From contig CAVZHO010000002.1 in assembly GCA_963775085.1 (NCBI GenBank), forward strand, positions 744,001 through 808,000: a stretch of 64,000 bases of DNA, in the 5' to 3' direction. Position numbers and translations under genes: made by a program. The stretch comes from JAAFIP01 sp963775085. Its GTDB lineage: Bacteria > Pseudomonadota > Gammaproteobacteria > Burkholderiales > Burkholderiaceae_C. Shown here piece by piece: positions 16,588 through 25,420 of this stretch (position 1 is the stretch's first letter; each line of letters opens with the position of its first letter). The notes beneath the pieces are model-generated. The model saw nothing but the letters and a program-made list of their open reading frames with translations. It was not told where the DNA came from and did not search any database.

Positions 16588-18531
16588 CTAGCTGACCTGC
16601 GCTTCCAGTTGCTCAGACAGGGCCATCCATTGGGCCTCCACCTGCTCCAGCTCGGCATCCACCGACTTGAGCCGTTTGCCTGCGGTGGCAATCTCTGCGG
16701 GGGGCAGTGTCCTGGCCAGTTGGGCCTGTAGGCTGGTCTGCTCGGTTTGCAACTGGGCAATGCGCGCTTCGATGTCCAGCAGGTTTTTCTTGAGTTTCTG
16801 GCCTGATGTCCCTGTCGGCAGGGCGTTAGCAGCTTCTTTTTTAATAGCAATTGGGGCCAGTTCCTTGACCGGCTTGGCCTCCTCGCGCAGGCGCTTGGAC
16901 TCGTCCAGCAGGTAGCGTTGGTAGTCGTCCAGGTCGCCGTCAAACGGCGCCACCACGCCACGGCCGACCAGCCAGAACTCATCGCACACGGCGCGCAGCA
17001 GGGCGCGGTCATGACTGACCAGCATGACGGTGCCTTCAAATTCGTTCAGCGCCATGGACAGGGCCTCGCGCGTGGCCAGGTCCAGGTGGTTGGTGGGCTC
17101 GTCCAGTAGCAACAGGTTAGGGCGCTGCCAGACCATCATGCACAGCACCAGGCGGGCTTTTTCGCCGCCGCTCATCGAGCCCACGGCCTGCTTGACCATG
17201 TCGCCGCCAAAATTAAAGGCACCCAGAAAACCGCGCAGGTCTTGCTCTTTGCCCGACTCGCCGGCAAACCCGGCGGCTGCGTGGGTTTTGGCCAGGCGGA
17301 TCATGTGCTCCAGCGGCGTGTCTTGCGCGCGCAGTACGTCCAGCTCCTGCTGGGCAAAGTAGCCAATCCGCAGGCCCTTGCCTTCGGTCACGGTGCCTGA
17401 GAGGATGCCCAGGTCACGCGCAATGGTCTTCACCACGGTAGATTTACCCTGCCCGTTGGCACCCAAAATGCCAATGCGCTGGCCCGCCAGCACCGACTTG
17501 CTCACGCCGCTGACGATGGTTTTGATGCCTTCATCGGTGTGGTAGCCAAAGCTGGCGTCTGAGATGGCCAGCATCGGATTGGGCAGGTTGGCGGGTTCTT
17601 TGAATTCAAAAGTGAAGTCAGCCTCGGCCAGCAGCGGTGCCACCTTTTCCATGCGCTCCAGCGCCTTTACGCGGCTTTGCGCCTGCTTGGCCTTGCTGGC
17701 CTTGGCCTTGAAGCGGTCAATAAATTTTTGCAGGTGGGCAATTTTGTCCTGCTGCTTGCTAAATGCTGATTGCTGTAGCACCAGTTGCTGCGAGCGCAGC
17801 TCTTCAAACGCGCTGTAGTTGCCGCCGTAGCGGTTGAGCTGCGCCGTCTCGATATGCACTGTGGTGCTGGTCACTGCGTCCAAAAATTCGCGGTCGTGGC
17901 TGATGACGATCATCGTGCCTTCGTAGCGTTTGAGCCAGGCCTCCAGCCACACCAGCGCATCCAGGTCCAGGTGGTTGGTGGGCTCGTCCAGCAGCAGCAG
18001 GTCGCTGGGGCACATCAGGGCGCGCGCCAGTTGCAGGCGCATGCGCCAGCCGCCGGAGAAGCTATTGACCGCTTCGTTCAGTTCGCTCACCTTGAAGCCC
18101 AGGCCGAGGATCAAGGCCTGCGCGCGTGGCACCGCATCGTGCTCGCCCGCGTCGGCCAGGTCGGTGTAGGCATGGGCAATTGCCATGCCGGCGTCCATGT
18201 CGTCGGGGTCGAGGTTGTGCGCATGCTCGGCTTTTTCTAGCTGCTCACGCAGCTCGGTCAGGCGCGTATCGCCGCCCAGCACAAAATCGGTGGCGCTCTC
18301 CTCGGTCTCGGGCATGTTCTGCTCGACCTGGGCCATGCGCCACTGGCTGGGCATATAAAAGTCGCCGCCGTCTTCGTGCAACGTGCCGTTGAGCAGACCA
18401 AACAGGGTCGACTTGCCCGCGCCGTTGCGGCCCACCAGGCCGAGCTTTTCGCCAGGGTTGATGGTGAGGTTGGTGCCGTTCAGCAGCACTTTGGCGCTGC
18501 GGCGCAGGGTAATATTTTTAAGGGTGATCAT
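16588..18531 (-). CDS. ABC-F ATPase, YheS-like
   Basis: 647 residues, two ABC modules and no membrane segments. Module 1: Walker A GRNGAGKST (about 34-42), signature NSFSGGWRMR, Walker B LLLLDEPTNHLD. Module 2: GANGQGKST, MSGGEKARLV, LLLLDEPTNHLD. A basic linker (about 240-290, KAKASKAKQAQSRVKALERM) corresponds to the ABC-F ribosome-binding linker, and a C-terminal coiled-coil follows. ABC-F proteins act on the ribosomal E/P site. The linker between module 2 and the coiled coil carries a family A repeat in frame. Confidence 0.93.
   Translation of the reverse strand: MITLKNITLRRSAKVLLNGTNLTINPGEKLGLVGRNGAGKSTLFGLLNGTLHEDGGDFYMPSQWRMAQVEQNMPETEESATDFVLGGDTRLTELREQLEKAEHAHNLDPDDMDAGMAIAHAYTDLADAGEHDAVPRAQALILGLGFKVSELNEAVNSFSGGWRMRLQLARALMCPSDLLLLDEPTNHLDLDALVWLEAWLKRYEGTMIVISHDREFLDAVTSTTVHIETAQLNRYGGNYSAFEELRSQQLVLQQSAFSKQQDKIAHLQKFIDRFKAKASKAKQAQSRVKALERMEKVAPLLAEADFTFEFKEPANLPNPMLAISDASFGYHTDEGIKTIVSGVSKSVLAGQRIGILGANGQGKSTVVKTIARDLGILSGTVTEGKGLRIGYFAQQELDVLRAQDTPLEHMIRLAKTHAAAGFAGESGKEQDLRGFLGAFNFGGDMVKQAVGSMSGGEKARLVLCMMVWQRPNLLLLDEPTNHLDLATREALSMALNEFEGTVMLVSHDRALLRAVCDEFWLVGRGVVAPFDGDLDDYQRYLLDESKRLREEAKPVKELAPIAIKKEAANALPTGTSGQKLKKNLLDIEARIAQLQTEQTSLQAQLARTLPPAEIATAGKRLKSVDAELEQVEAQWMALSEQLEAQVS
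16799..16848 (-). repeat. Family A copy 4, in frame inside the ABC-F gene
   Basis: Read on the minus strand: GCTATTAAAAAAGAAGCTGC, TAACG, CCTGCCGACAGGGACATCAG and GGCCA. It encodes IAIKKEAANALPTGTSG in the flexible linker near residue 575. Confidence 0.65.
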
Positions 18532-18589
18532 GCGGGAGCTGTCGCAGCGGGGCGCTGCCTCGGGAAAACCCTAGATTATCCGCTATTGC

Positions 18590-20596
18590 TCAGCGGTTCG
18601 CCTCTGCGGCTTTACGTACGGCATCTTGCTCGCGCCGCTCGACGCAAACGGGGTGGTTGTGGTACGTGGAATGTTCACATTGCTCGATCAAGCACGCACC
18701 GTAGGCAAACAGGAATTTTCCAGCGCAGGCTTCCCGGGGTCCCGCAGGGGTGTGGGCCTGGCCACCGGGTGCGGGCAGGGGTTTTGCGGTGTCGTGGGTG
18801 GCGGCCTGCTTGGGAGTCAATTTGGCGGTGAGGGTTTTATTCGGTTTGGCACTAATGGTGCTGGTGAGGCCAGTGGTTTCCGACCTGGTCGCAGACCGGT
18901 TCACAGCAGCAGGCTTGATAGCCTCCAAAATGGCAGCGGTCGTCGATGGATCGGGCATCGAGGCCGTTTCAGTCAGGATCAGCGTAGGCGCTGGTTTGGG
19001 CGGTATTACCGATGCTTTTGGCATGCTGGCCGCTGCACTTTTCAGCGTCGGTTCAGCGCCAGATGGTCGCTTGCTACCGGTTCCGATCCAGACTGCGGCA
19101 ACCGCCATGGCCAGGGCTGCGGTAGCCCCGACCAGCCATCCGGTTTTGCTGCGCCGGGCGGGATTTGGCGAGGGTAAACTGGCTGCCGGTGTGGCTTTAA
19201 CGGGTTCGGGCTTGTTCAGTTTTACCGTCTGGGCTTTTTTCGGTAAATCTTTTGGTACCACTGGGGCCTGCGCGATCGACGGATACGTGTCTTCCACCGA
19301 GATCACGCTGTTACTGAAAGTGGGCTCCACGTGCAGGTCCACTGGCTGCGGCGCTGCAGTGGCCACTTGTAGTGGTATGGTACTCAGGAAATTGGCTTTG
19401 GCGGCGGCCATCTCTTTCTCGGAAGATGTCAGCACCGTGGCGCCAAAAGAAGAGTCGCTGACCGCGTTGTTATCGCTCAGACGTTTGAGGCGGCGTTTGG
19501 CCAGATCGGCATACACGCCTTCGGGGAAGCGGATCAAGAAACCCTCCAGATCTTCCCGATCCCGGCTGTCTTTGACATCTTTCCAATACACCAGCTCCAA
19601 CTCCTGGGTGATGGCGCTACCGCTGAAGGTACCACCCGTACCCCCAGTGATGCCGGTGTGGGTGCGGCTGCTGGAGCCGCTGCGCTCGCGCCCGTCGGTG
19701 GTCAGGGGTTCGATCACTTTGTAGGGGTTGGCCGATGGTGTGATAGTGGGGTCGGCGCGGCGCGCCGCCGCCTGTAGGGCCAATGCAAAATCCTGCGCGG
19801 TAGCAAAACGCAAGCTTTTGTCCTTGGCCAATGCCCGCGCCACCACCGCGTCAAGGGCCAGTGGCAGCAGGGCGTTGATGCTGCTGGGGGCAGGGGGCTC
19901 GTGGCTGGTGATGGCCGTCACAATGGAGAAATAACTGTCCCCATCAAACGGGCGACGGTCGGTGAGCAACTGGTACAGCACGATACCCGCCGAGAACAGG
20001 TCCGACGACGCATCTACCGACTTGCCCTCTACCTGCTCGGGTGACATGTACTTGAGCGTGCCCACCAAGCCGCCCTGGGTGCGTGTGGCTTCGCCCGAGT
20101 CTTGTATGCGCGCCACGCCAAAGTCGGTAAGTTTCACGCGGCCATCGGCCTCGATCAGCAGGTTGGCGGGCTTGATGTCGCGGTGGATGATTTTGCGCTG
20201 GTGCGCATAGTCCAGGGCCGAGAGCAGGTCGCACACCATGCGCACCGATTGCTCCAGCGTGTAGCGCTGGCCAGTGTCCAGATAGTGTTTTAAGTCGTCA
20301 CCTTTGACATACTCCATCACCAGAAACGGCGTGTCGCCATCGCGGTCCGAGTCGTACACGCTGACAATGTTGGGGTGTTGCAAGCGCGCGGCGGAATGCG
20401 CCTCGGTGCGAAAACGCAGCTCGTATTCAGCAGCCTCTTCTGGGGTCAGGCTGCTCACGCGCACCGTCTTGATGGCGACCTTGCGGTTCAGGTTGGGGTC
20501 GCGCGCCTCGTATACCACCCCCATGGCACCTTTGCCCAGCACGCGGATGATGTCGTAGCGGCCTAGCTGCTTGGTAACGAGCGCGCGATCAGACAT
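18590..20596 (-). CDS. Ser/Thr protein kinase with C-terminal membrane anchor
   Basis: 668 residues. A Hanks-type kinase domain (about 12-275) has a glycine loop LGKGAMGVVYEA, catalytic lysine in VAIKTV, HRDIKPANLL and DFG in LTDFGVARI. It is followed by a segment with WKDVKDSRDREDLEGFLIRF (about 350-385), a repeat type often found after such kinases, a Pro/Lys-rich linker, one membrane segment (about 510-530, GWLVGATAALAMAVAAVWIG) and a distal domain ending with four cysteines. Start 20596 (MSDRALV) is preferred over an upstream frame start. It probably senses an outside signal through the distal domain. No phosphatase gene is adjacent. Confidence 0.92.
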   Translation of the reverse strand: MSDRALVTKQLGRYDIIRVLGKGAMGVVYEARDPNLNRKVAIKTVRVSSLTPEEAAEYELRFRTEAHSAARLQHPNIVSVYDSDRDGDTPFLVMEYVKGDDLKHYLDTGQRYTLEQSVRMVCDLLSALDYAHQRKIIHRDIKPANLLIEADGRVKLTDFGVARIQDSGEATRTQGGLVGTLKYMSPEQVEGKSVDASSDLFSAGIVLYQLLTDRRPFDGDSYFSIVTAITSHEPPAPSSINALLPLALDAVVARALAKDKSLRFATAQDFALALQAAARRADPTITPSANPYKVIEPLTTDGRERSGSSSRTHTGITGGTGGTFSGSAITQELELVYWKDVKDSRDREDLEGFLIRFPEGVYADLAKRRLKRLSDNNAVSDSSFGATVLTSSEKEMAAAKANFLSTIPLQVATAAPQPVDLHVEPTFSNSVISVEDTYPSIAQAPVVPKDLPKKAQTVKLNKPEPVKATPAASLPSPNPARRSKTGWLVGATAALAMAVAAVWIGTGSKRPSGAEPTLKSAAASMPKASVIPPKPAPTLILTETASMPDPSTTAAILEAIKPAAVNRSATRSETTGLTSTISAKPNKTLTAKLTPKQAATHDTAKPLPAPGGQAHTPAGPREACAGKFLFAYGACLIEQCEHSTYHNHPVCVERREQDAVRKAAEANR

Positions 20597-20738
20597 AAGG
20601 ATGGATGGGTGCCAAATAAGTTGGCAAAAACCAACCAAGGATGTAAGTGCCTAAATTTTACGTTTGATAACAGACATCCAATAGAGATGCTGACCTATAC
20701 GTCCTATTTATCACGCTACTTGTACCCCGCGAACGACA

Positions 20739-21608
20739 CTACCTCACGCGCACTAGGTCTTCCTTCGTAAGTAGAAGTACTTGGTCTTCTCCGGCGGTCG
20801 TTTCCAGCCATATGGGCTCAAGGTCTGGAAAGGCGCGCTCAAAGTGTTCGCGCTCATTGCCAATCTCCAGTACCAGCACACCCTGTGCCGACATTTTGTC
20901 GGGCAAATCGCGCAGCAGTGGGCGAATAAAGTCCATGCCATCTGCGCCGCCTGCCAGTGCAATTTGCGGCTCGGCCAGATATTCAGCGGGTAGTGTTGCC
21001 ATGCTGTGGCTGTTGACATACGGTGGGTTGCACAGCACCAGGTCATAGGGGCCGGTGCACTGCGCCAAGCCATCTGAGGCAATGGTTTTGATGCGGGTAC
21101 CTAGCTGGTGTTTGTCGATATTGATTTGCGCTACGGCCAGCGCATCCACGCTGATGTCGGCAGCATCTACCGTCACCTCCGGGTAGGCCATGGCGGCCAG
21201 CACGGCCAGGCTGGCGTTGCCGGTGCACAGGTCCAGCACCTTGGTGGTGCTCTCTGTCAACCAGGGGTCGATGCCACCATCGGCCAGCAGCTCGGCAATA
21301 AAGCTGCGCGGCACAATCACCCGCTCGTCTACATAAAACGGCACGCCCTGCAGCCAGGCCTCCTGCGTGAGGTAGGCAGCGGGTTGGCGGGTATCGATGC
21401 GTGCTATTAAAATAGTAGCTACTCGTGTCCTGTCTGCATGGACTACAGGCCTATTTGCCACTGAATCCAGGTCATCCAAGGGGAGTTTGAGTGCCCACAG
21501 CACCAACCAGGCCGCCTCATCAAACGCGTTGGCCGTACCATGCCCATAAGCCACGCCAGCGGCATCAAGCTGCTGGGCGCTTTGTTCGATCAATTCAATC
21601 ACAGTCAT
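20739..21608 (-). CDS. prmB: Ribosomal protein L3 glutamine methyltransferase
   Basis: 289 residues of the HemK/PrmB class. SAM-binding motif VLDLCTGNASLAVLAA (about 123-138), then the glutamine-methylating NPPYVNSH near 193; N-terminal helical domain with LDAAGVAYGHGTANAFDEA as in PrmB rather than PrmC. It methylates Gln of ribosomal protein L3. Residues about 50-69 are encoded by a family A repeat in frame. Confidence 0.93.
   Translation of the reverse strand: MTVIELIEQSAQQLDAAGVAYGHGTANAFDEAAWLVLWALKLPLDDLDSVANRPVVHADRTRVATILIARIDTRQPAAYLTQEAWLQGVPFYVDERVIVPRSFIAELLADGGIDPWLTESTTKVLDLCTGNASLAVLAAMAYPEVTVDAADISVDALAVAQINIDKHQLGTRIKTIASDGLAQCTGPYDLVLCNPPYVNSHSMATLPAEYLAEPQIALAGGADGMDFIRPLLRDLPDKMSAQGVLVLEIGNEREHFERAFPDLEPIWLETTAGEDQVLLLTKEDLVRVR
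21403..21460 (+). repeat. Family A copy 5, in frame inside prmB
   Basis: GCTATTAAAATAGTAGCTAC, TCGTGTCC, then GGACTACAGGCCTATTTGCC: a clear full-length match lying wholly within prmB (on its complementary strand) with no frame disruption. Confidence 0.75.
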
Positions 21609-21645
21609 GCGGCTGATTGTACGGAAGGCGCTGGTAAAGAACGCT

Positions 21646-22974
21646 CTACAGGCTGTCCATAAACCTGTTCGCCTGCGCCGTCATGCCAGCGTGGATGGTT
21701 TTAAACACCCTTTGTGGAAAGCTCACGGGCAGCTGCACTGCCACGCGCTCCAGCGCATACGGCACTTGCAGCACCAGGCCCACCATGTGCTCAAACGCAT
21801 CTGGCGCACCCGTGAGAGCGGCCAGCGCTTGCCAATGGCGCAATTGGATGTCTTGCAGTTGGTAGTGGGTGTTTTTACCTTTCAGTGCCATTGCCAGTTT
21901 GATGCGCTGCAGCGCGATCTGGCCGCGCCCAGTGCCCACAATGGGCCAAGCAGAGAGCACGTCGTACAGCGGTGTCAACCGGTAGCCACCATCACGCTCT
22001 AAAAAGAGGGAGAAATTTTTGGCGTGCCCATCGGTTGCCGCCATCAGCCAAAAAGCCAACTGCGTCATGGCAAAGCGCAAGCTGTCGGCCTTGGGGTTGC
22101 TGCCGCCTGACAGCAATGCCAAGCCAGCGCGTATGCCGGGACCTCCGTCGCTTTCGTGCTTCAGGGCGCCGGGCCAGCCGGTGGCTTGGCAAAAGTCTTC
22201 TTGCGGCAGGCGGGCTATCCAGCGCGCGCCCTGCTTTGCAGCCTCTATCCAGCGGCGGTCAAATCGCTCTACCACCAACACCTTTTGCGTGCCAAACTGC
22301 GCAATCTGTGTGGGCGCTACGTCAAAGCCAAGCTCGGCCAGCAAAGTACTGCACAGCCATTCGTTTTCTACCGATTCCGTCATGTCGGCTTGCATATTGC
22401 CCACCAGGCCGAGTGGCAGCTTGAAGATGTGGGTAGTAGGTGTAGCGCCCTGGGGCAGGTGCCAGCGGTTGCCTATACGCAGCAGGGCGGTTTTTTCCTG
22501 TGCGCCTGCAATGGAGATGCGAAAGTCCCGAGCCGGTGATTGCGCTCCGGGCGCGTCGTTGCCAATGTCCTTTAGCAGTGCTTCAATCTGCACATCCGTC
22601 AATGGCGTGCTGTCGACGGTGTTGTGCGCGGGGGGCTGCGTGCCCACGGGCACTAGCTGCACCGCCCCAACACAGTCACGCCCAATAGCGGCCAGCAGGT
22701 CAGCCGCGCGGATGGATTGGGTGTGAAAGCGGCGGCGCAGGCGCTCGCGGATGTTGTTGCTGTCGGGCAGCAGATTATCAAAATAGTTTTCTACCGCAGG
22801 GCCAGTTACCTCGCCACCGCCTGCAGGCATGGGCAGCGACAGCGACAGTGGCCGTGCGTTGGCTGAGCGCACCCATGCGTTTGAATAGCGCAGGCCAGAT
22901 GTGCCCGTGCGTGTCCAAAACCACACGCCTACGTGCTGGCCGTTCATCCAAATGTCAAGATCCATAAAGGCCAT
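21646..22974 (-). CDS. hipA: HipA-type Ser/Thr kinase toxin
   Basis: 442 residues. N-terminal HipA subdomain with GGEVTGPAVENYFDNLLPD; the Gly-rich autophosphorylation/ATP loop SIAGAQEKTALL near 155; catalytic MAATDGHAKNFSLFL (TDxHxKN) near 313; metal-binding LTPLYDVLSAWP after it. In E. coli, HipA phosphorylates glutamyl-tRNA synthetase and causes persistence; the target here is unknown. It lies 9 bases after hipB, in the usual antitoxin-first order. Confidence 0.95.
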   Translation of the reverse strand: MAFMDLDIWMNGQHVGVWFWTRTGTSGLRYSNAWVRSANARPLSLSLPMPAGGGEVTGPAVENYFDNLLPDSNNIRERLRRRFHTQSIRAADLLAAIGRDCVGAVQLVPVGTQPPAHNTVDSTPLTDVQIEALLKDIGNDAPGAQSPARDFRISIAGAQEKTALLRIGNRWHLPQGATPTTHIFKLPLGLVGNMQADMTESVENEWLCSTLLAELGFDVAPTQIAQFGTQKVLVVERFDRRWIEAAKQGARWIARLPQEDFCQATGWPGALKHESDGGPGIRAGLALLSGGSNPKADSLRFAMTQLAFWLMAATDGHAKNFSLFLERDGGYRLTPLYDVLSAWPIVGTGRGQIALQRIKLAMALKGKNTHYQLQDIQLRHWQALAALTGAPDAFEHMVGLVLQVPYALERVAVQLPVSFPQRVFKTIHAGMTAQANRFMDSL

Positions 22975-22983
22975 ACAGCAGCT

Positions 22984-23274
22984 CTACCAATCCACCGCAG
23001 GGCTACGCGCTACCAGGGGTGTAGCAGGTGCAGCAGGCGCGTATTTGTGGGCGTCTACCAGTTGCAGGCGCACGTCCAGCGCATGCAGCACTTGCAGTAA
23101 CTGGTCTAAACTTACCGCCGAAGGGTTGTTTTCGATAGCAGCCATGCGCACCTGCTTTACGCCAATGCGCTGGCCCAGCGCCGTTTGCGTCAGGCCACGC
23201 GCCTTGCGCAGCGATTTGATATGGTGCGACAACTGCTGGGCTGCTTGCAGTGGATAGGTTTGTAGAGTGGTCAT
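22984..23274 (-). CDS. hipB: HipB-type XRE antitoxin
   Basis: 96 residues with an XRE helix-turn-helix (about 14-70): LRKARGLTQTALGQRIGVKQ followed by VRMAAIENNPSAVSLDQLL. The start at 23274 (MTTLQTYPLQ) is chosen because the promoter -10 box and the operator lie just upstream. It neutralises HipA and represses the operon. The Ala/Pro-rich C-terminal tail is an expected site for protease entry. Confidence 0.92.
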   Translation of the reverse strand: MTTLQTYPLQAAQQLSHHIKSLRKARGLTQTALGQRIGVKQVRMAAIENNPSAVSLDQLLQVLHALDVRLQLVDAHKYAPAAPATPLVARSPAVDW

Positions 23275-23279
23275 GTTTA

Positions 23280-23330
23280 ATCGTTTTAATACGATAAACG
23301 CACTATATCGCAAAAAAACAATAAATGCAA
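23280..23330 (-). promoter_or_regulatory. hipBA promoter and ATCGT operator
   Basis: On the minus strand: TTGCAT (23325-23330), a 17-bp spacer, TATAGT (23302-23307). An inverted repeat ATCGT-N6-ACGAT (23280-23295) covers the expected start site, and further GCGATA words flank the -10 box and lie at 23345-23350. This fits repression by HipB, whose E. coli operator is TATCC-N8-GGATA. Confidence 0.65.
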
Positions 23331-23433
23331 TAAATCACTAAAATGCGATAAATTGCATGCGGGCATCCATCATCCCTTGCCACTACGCGTTAGCGCATGG
23401 TGTGGCAAGATATTGCTACAAGGAGGACGACCC

Positions 23434-24219
23434 ATGACACCCCAAACCCTGCTCTCTCACTACGACAGCGCCCAGCTCTGGCCCACCGCCACGGGTCTGG
23501 ATACACCCACCGCCTACCAGCGCGCCTTGGCGGTGCGCGCACTGCGCCTGGCCCGTGGCGAGGTGCCGCGTGGCTACAAAATAGGTTTTACCAACCGCAG
23601 CATCTGGCCGCGCTACAACGTGTTTGCACCCATCTGGGGCACGGTGTACAGCACCACGCTGCAGTTTTGTGAAGAGCAGGGCACCATGGCACTGGCAGGT
23701 ATTTGCCAGCCCCGCATCGAACCCGAGACCGTGTTTGGCCTGCGTGCCGCGCCGCACCCCAATGCGACGCTGGGCGACTTGTTTCATTGCATCGACTGGC
23801 TAGCTCCGGGCTTTGAAATCGTGCAGTCGCACCAAAAAGACTGGAAGTTTGCCGCCCCCGACACCATTGCCGATGGTGGCCTGCACGCCCGCCTGCTGGT
23901 AGGCAAAAAGCTGCCGGTTCACAGCGTGGCAAATAGCACGCAAGCCCTGTGTAGCCTGCTGGCGGCCACCAAAGTGCGCCTGAGCCAAGATGCCAAGGTG
24001 GTAGACAGCGGTGCAGGCGCTGCGGTGCTGGACGACCCACTGCGCGCCCTGCTGCATTTTGTGCAGGAGCTGGGCCAATGCCCCGGTGCGCCCAGCTTGC
24101 AAGCGGGCGACGTCATCACCACCGGCACCTGGACAGATGCCTGGCCCGTTAAACCAGGCCAAACCTGGGCCGCAGACTTTGACGCGCCTGTGCCCCGGCT
24201 GGAGGTGGCTTTTACATAA
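23434..24219 (+). CDS. 2-keto-4-pentenoate hydratase-like protein (FAH superfamily)
   Basis: 261 residues, fumarylacetoacetate hydrolase fold. GYKIGFTNRSIWPRYN near 49 and RIEPETVFGLR near 98 (metal-ligand region with ExE) resemble MhpD/2-oxopent-4-enoate hydratase; the C terminus has AGDVITTGTWTDAWPVKPGQ. It probably hydrates or decarboxylates an unsaturated 2-oxo acid from aromatic meta-cleavage. Start ATG follows AAGGAGG at 7 bases. No other meta-cleavage genes adjoin it, so the substrate is unknown. Confidence 0.82.
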   Translation: MTPQTLLSHYDSAQLWPTATGLDTPTAYQRALAVRALRLARGEVPRGYKIGFTNRSIWPRYNVFAPIWGTVYSTTLQFCEEQGTMALAGICQPRIEPETVFGLRAAPHPNATLGDLFHCIDWLAPGFEIVQSHQKDWKFAAPDTIADGGLHARLLVGKKLPVHSVANSTQALCSLLAATKVRLSQDAKVVDSGAGAAVLDDPLRALLHFVQELGQCPGAPSLQAGDVITTGTWTDAWPVKPGQTWAADFDAPVPRLEVAFT

Positions 24220-24221
24220 CG

Positions 24222-25226
24222 TTAGTTATCGACGGAAGCGGGTACCGCCATTGGGGATACCCGTGGGGCAGGCGCCATTGCAGGCCCGGGCATTGCAGAC
24301 ATAGGCAAGGCTGTAGCCATGCCTGCCACATGCTCCTTAAAGAACCCCATCGTCCGCTCCCAGGCCAGCTTGGCCGCTGCAGCATCAAAGCGCGGTGTGG
24401 TGTCGTTGTTAAAGCCGTGCTGCGTGCCTGCATAGCTGTGCGCCTCGTAGCGCGCGCCAGCGGCCTTGAGTGCCGCCTCATACGCAGGCCAGGCCGCGTT
24501 AATGCGCTCGTCCACCCCGGCAAAGTGAATTTGCAAGGGCGCTTTCACCTTGGCCGCATCGCCCGCCGCCGGGTGATTGCCGTAGAAGGGTACGGCAGCC
24601 GCCAAGTCTGGCACGCGCGTGGCCAGCAGGTGCGCAATGCCGCCGCCATAGCAAAAGCCCGTCACGCCGATCTTGCCCGTCGTGTCGGGCCGGGTTTTCA
24701 GCCAGTCCACGGCGGCCACAAAATCTTCCCGCGTTTTGGTTTGGTCCAGCTTGGCAAAGGCCTCACGCGCCTTGTCTTCATCGCCGGGGTAGCCACCCAG
24801 GGGCGTGAGTGCATCGGGCGCAAAGGCCATGTAGCCGTCTAGCGCGATGCGGCGGGTAATGTCTTCGATGTGGGGGTTCAGGCCCCGGTTTTCGTGCACC
24901 ACCAAAATGGTCGGCAGCTTGGCGGTGCCCGCGCTGGCGGGGCGGCACAAATAGCCCTTCACCGTGCCTGTGCCGTTGGGTGAGGCAAATGAGACCGTCT
25001 CAATTTTGAGCCGCACATCATCCTTCGGTATCACCTGCCCACGCGCAAAGTCCGGGCTCAGCGCCGCCAGCAGGCCGGCGGCCGTTACACCCGCTTTGGC
25101 AAACTTCTCAGCCCCCCGCAAAAAGCCGCGCCGGTCGATGCCGCCATGCACATAGGCATCAAACAGCACCAGCAGCTCCTGGTCAAAATCTTGCGCCGTC
25201 AGGCGGGGGGTGGTGTGTGTCATCAT
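24222..25226 (-). CDS. Dienelactone hydrolase family protein, exported
   Basis: 334 residues. The nucleophile cysteine is in GVTGFCYGGGIAHLLA (near 190), with Asp and His expected in FAGVDERIN and GTQHGFNND: the catalytic Cys-Asp-His order of dienelactone hydrolases. The N-terminal segment has DRRGFLRGAEKF then a hydrophobic AGVTAAGLLAAL, which reads as a Tat-type signal. The tail after about 300 is a Met/Pro/Ala-rich low-complexity stretch. Converges with the hydratase gene (3-bp gap). Confidence 0.87.
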   Translation of the reverse strand: MMTHTTPRLTAQDFDQELLVLFDAYVHGGIDRRGFLRGAEKFAKAGVTAAGLLAALSPDFARGQVIPKDDVRLKIETVSFASPNGTGTVKGYLCRPASAGTAKLPTILVVHENRGLNPHIEDITRRIALDGYMAFAPDALTPLGGYPGDEDKAREAFAKLDQTKTREDFVAAVDWLKTRPDTTGKIGVTGFCYGGGIAHLLATRVPDLAAAVPFYGNHPAAGDAAKVKAPLQIHFAGVDERINAAWPAYEAALKAAGARYEAHSYAGTQHGFNNDTTPRFDAAAAKLAWERTMGFFKEHVAGMATALPMSAMPGPAMAPAPRVSPMAVPASVDN

Positions 25227-25420
25227 AAAAAAAGCTCCTTCGCTCGTACATTAGTATTCAGCTTATCGCCTATGGCCGAAAAACGCAATCGAAATGCTGA
25301 TGATCGACACGTAAAAACTTGCGAAAATACGTGTATGGCCTCACTACACGGCGCACTGTGCCATGCGCGCCTATGTTACGGGTCATTCGTCTTTTTTACT
25401 CACAGCTTTTTAGGCACAAA

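Noticed and set aside
18750..19724. 324-codon open frame opposite the kinase linker
   Set aside because: The hydrophobic residues come from the Pro/Ala/Lys-rich kinase linker read in reverse.
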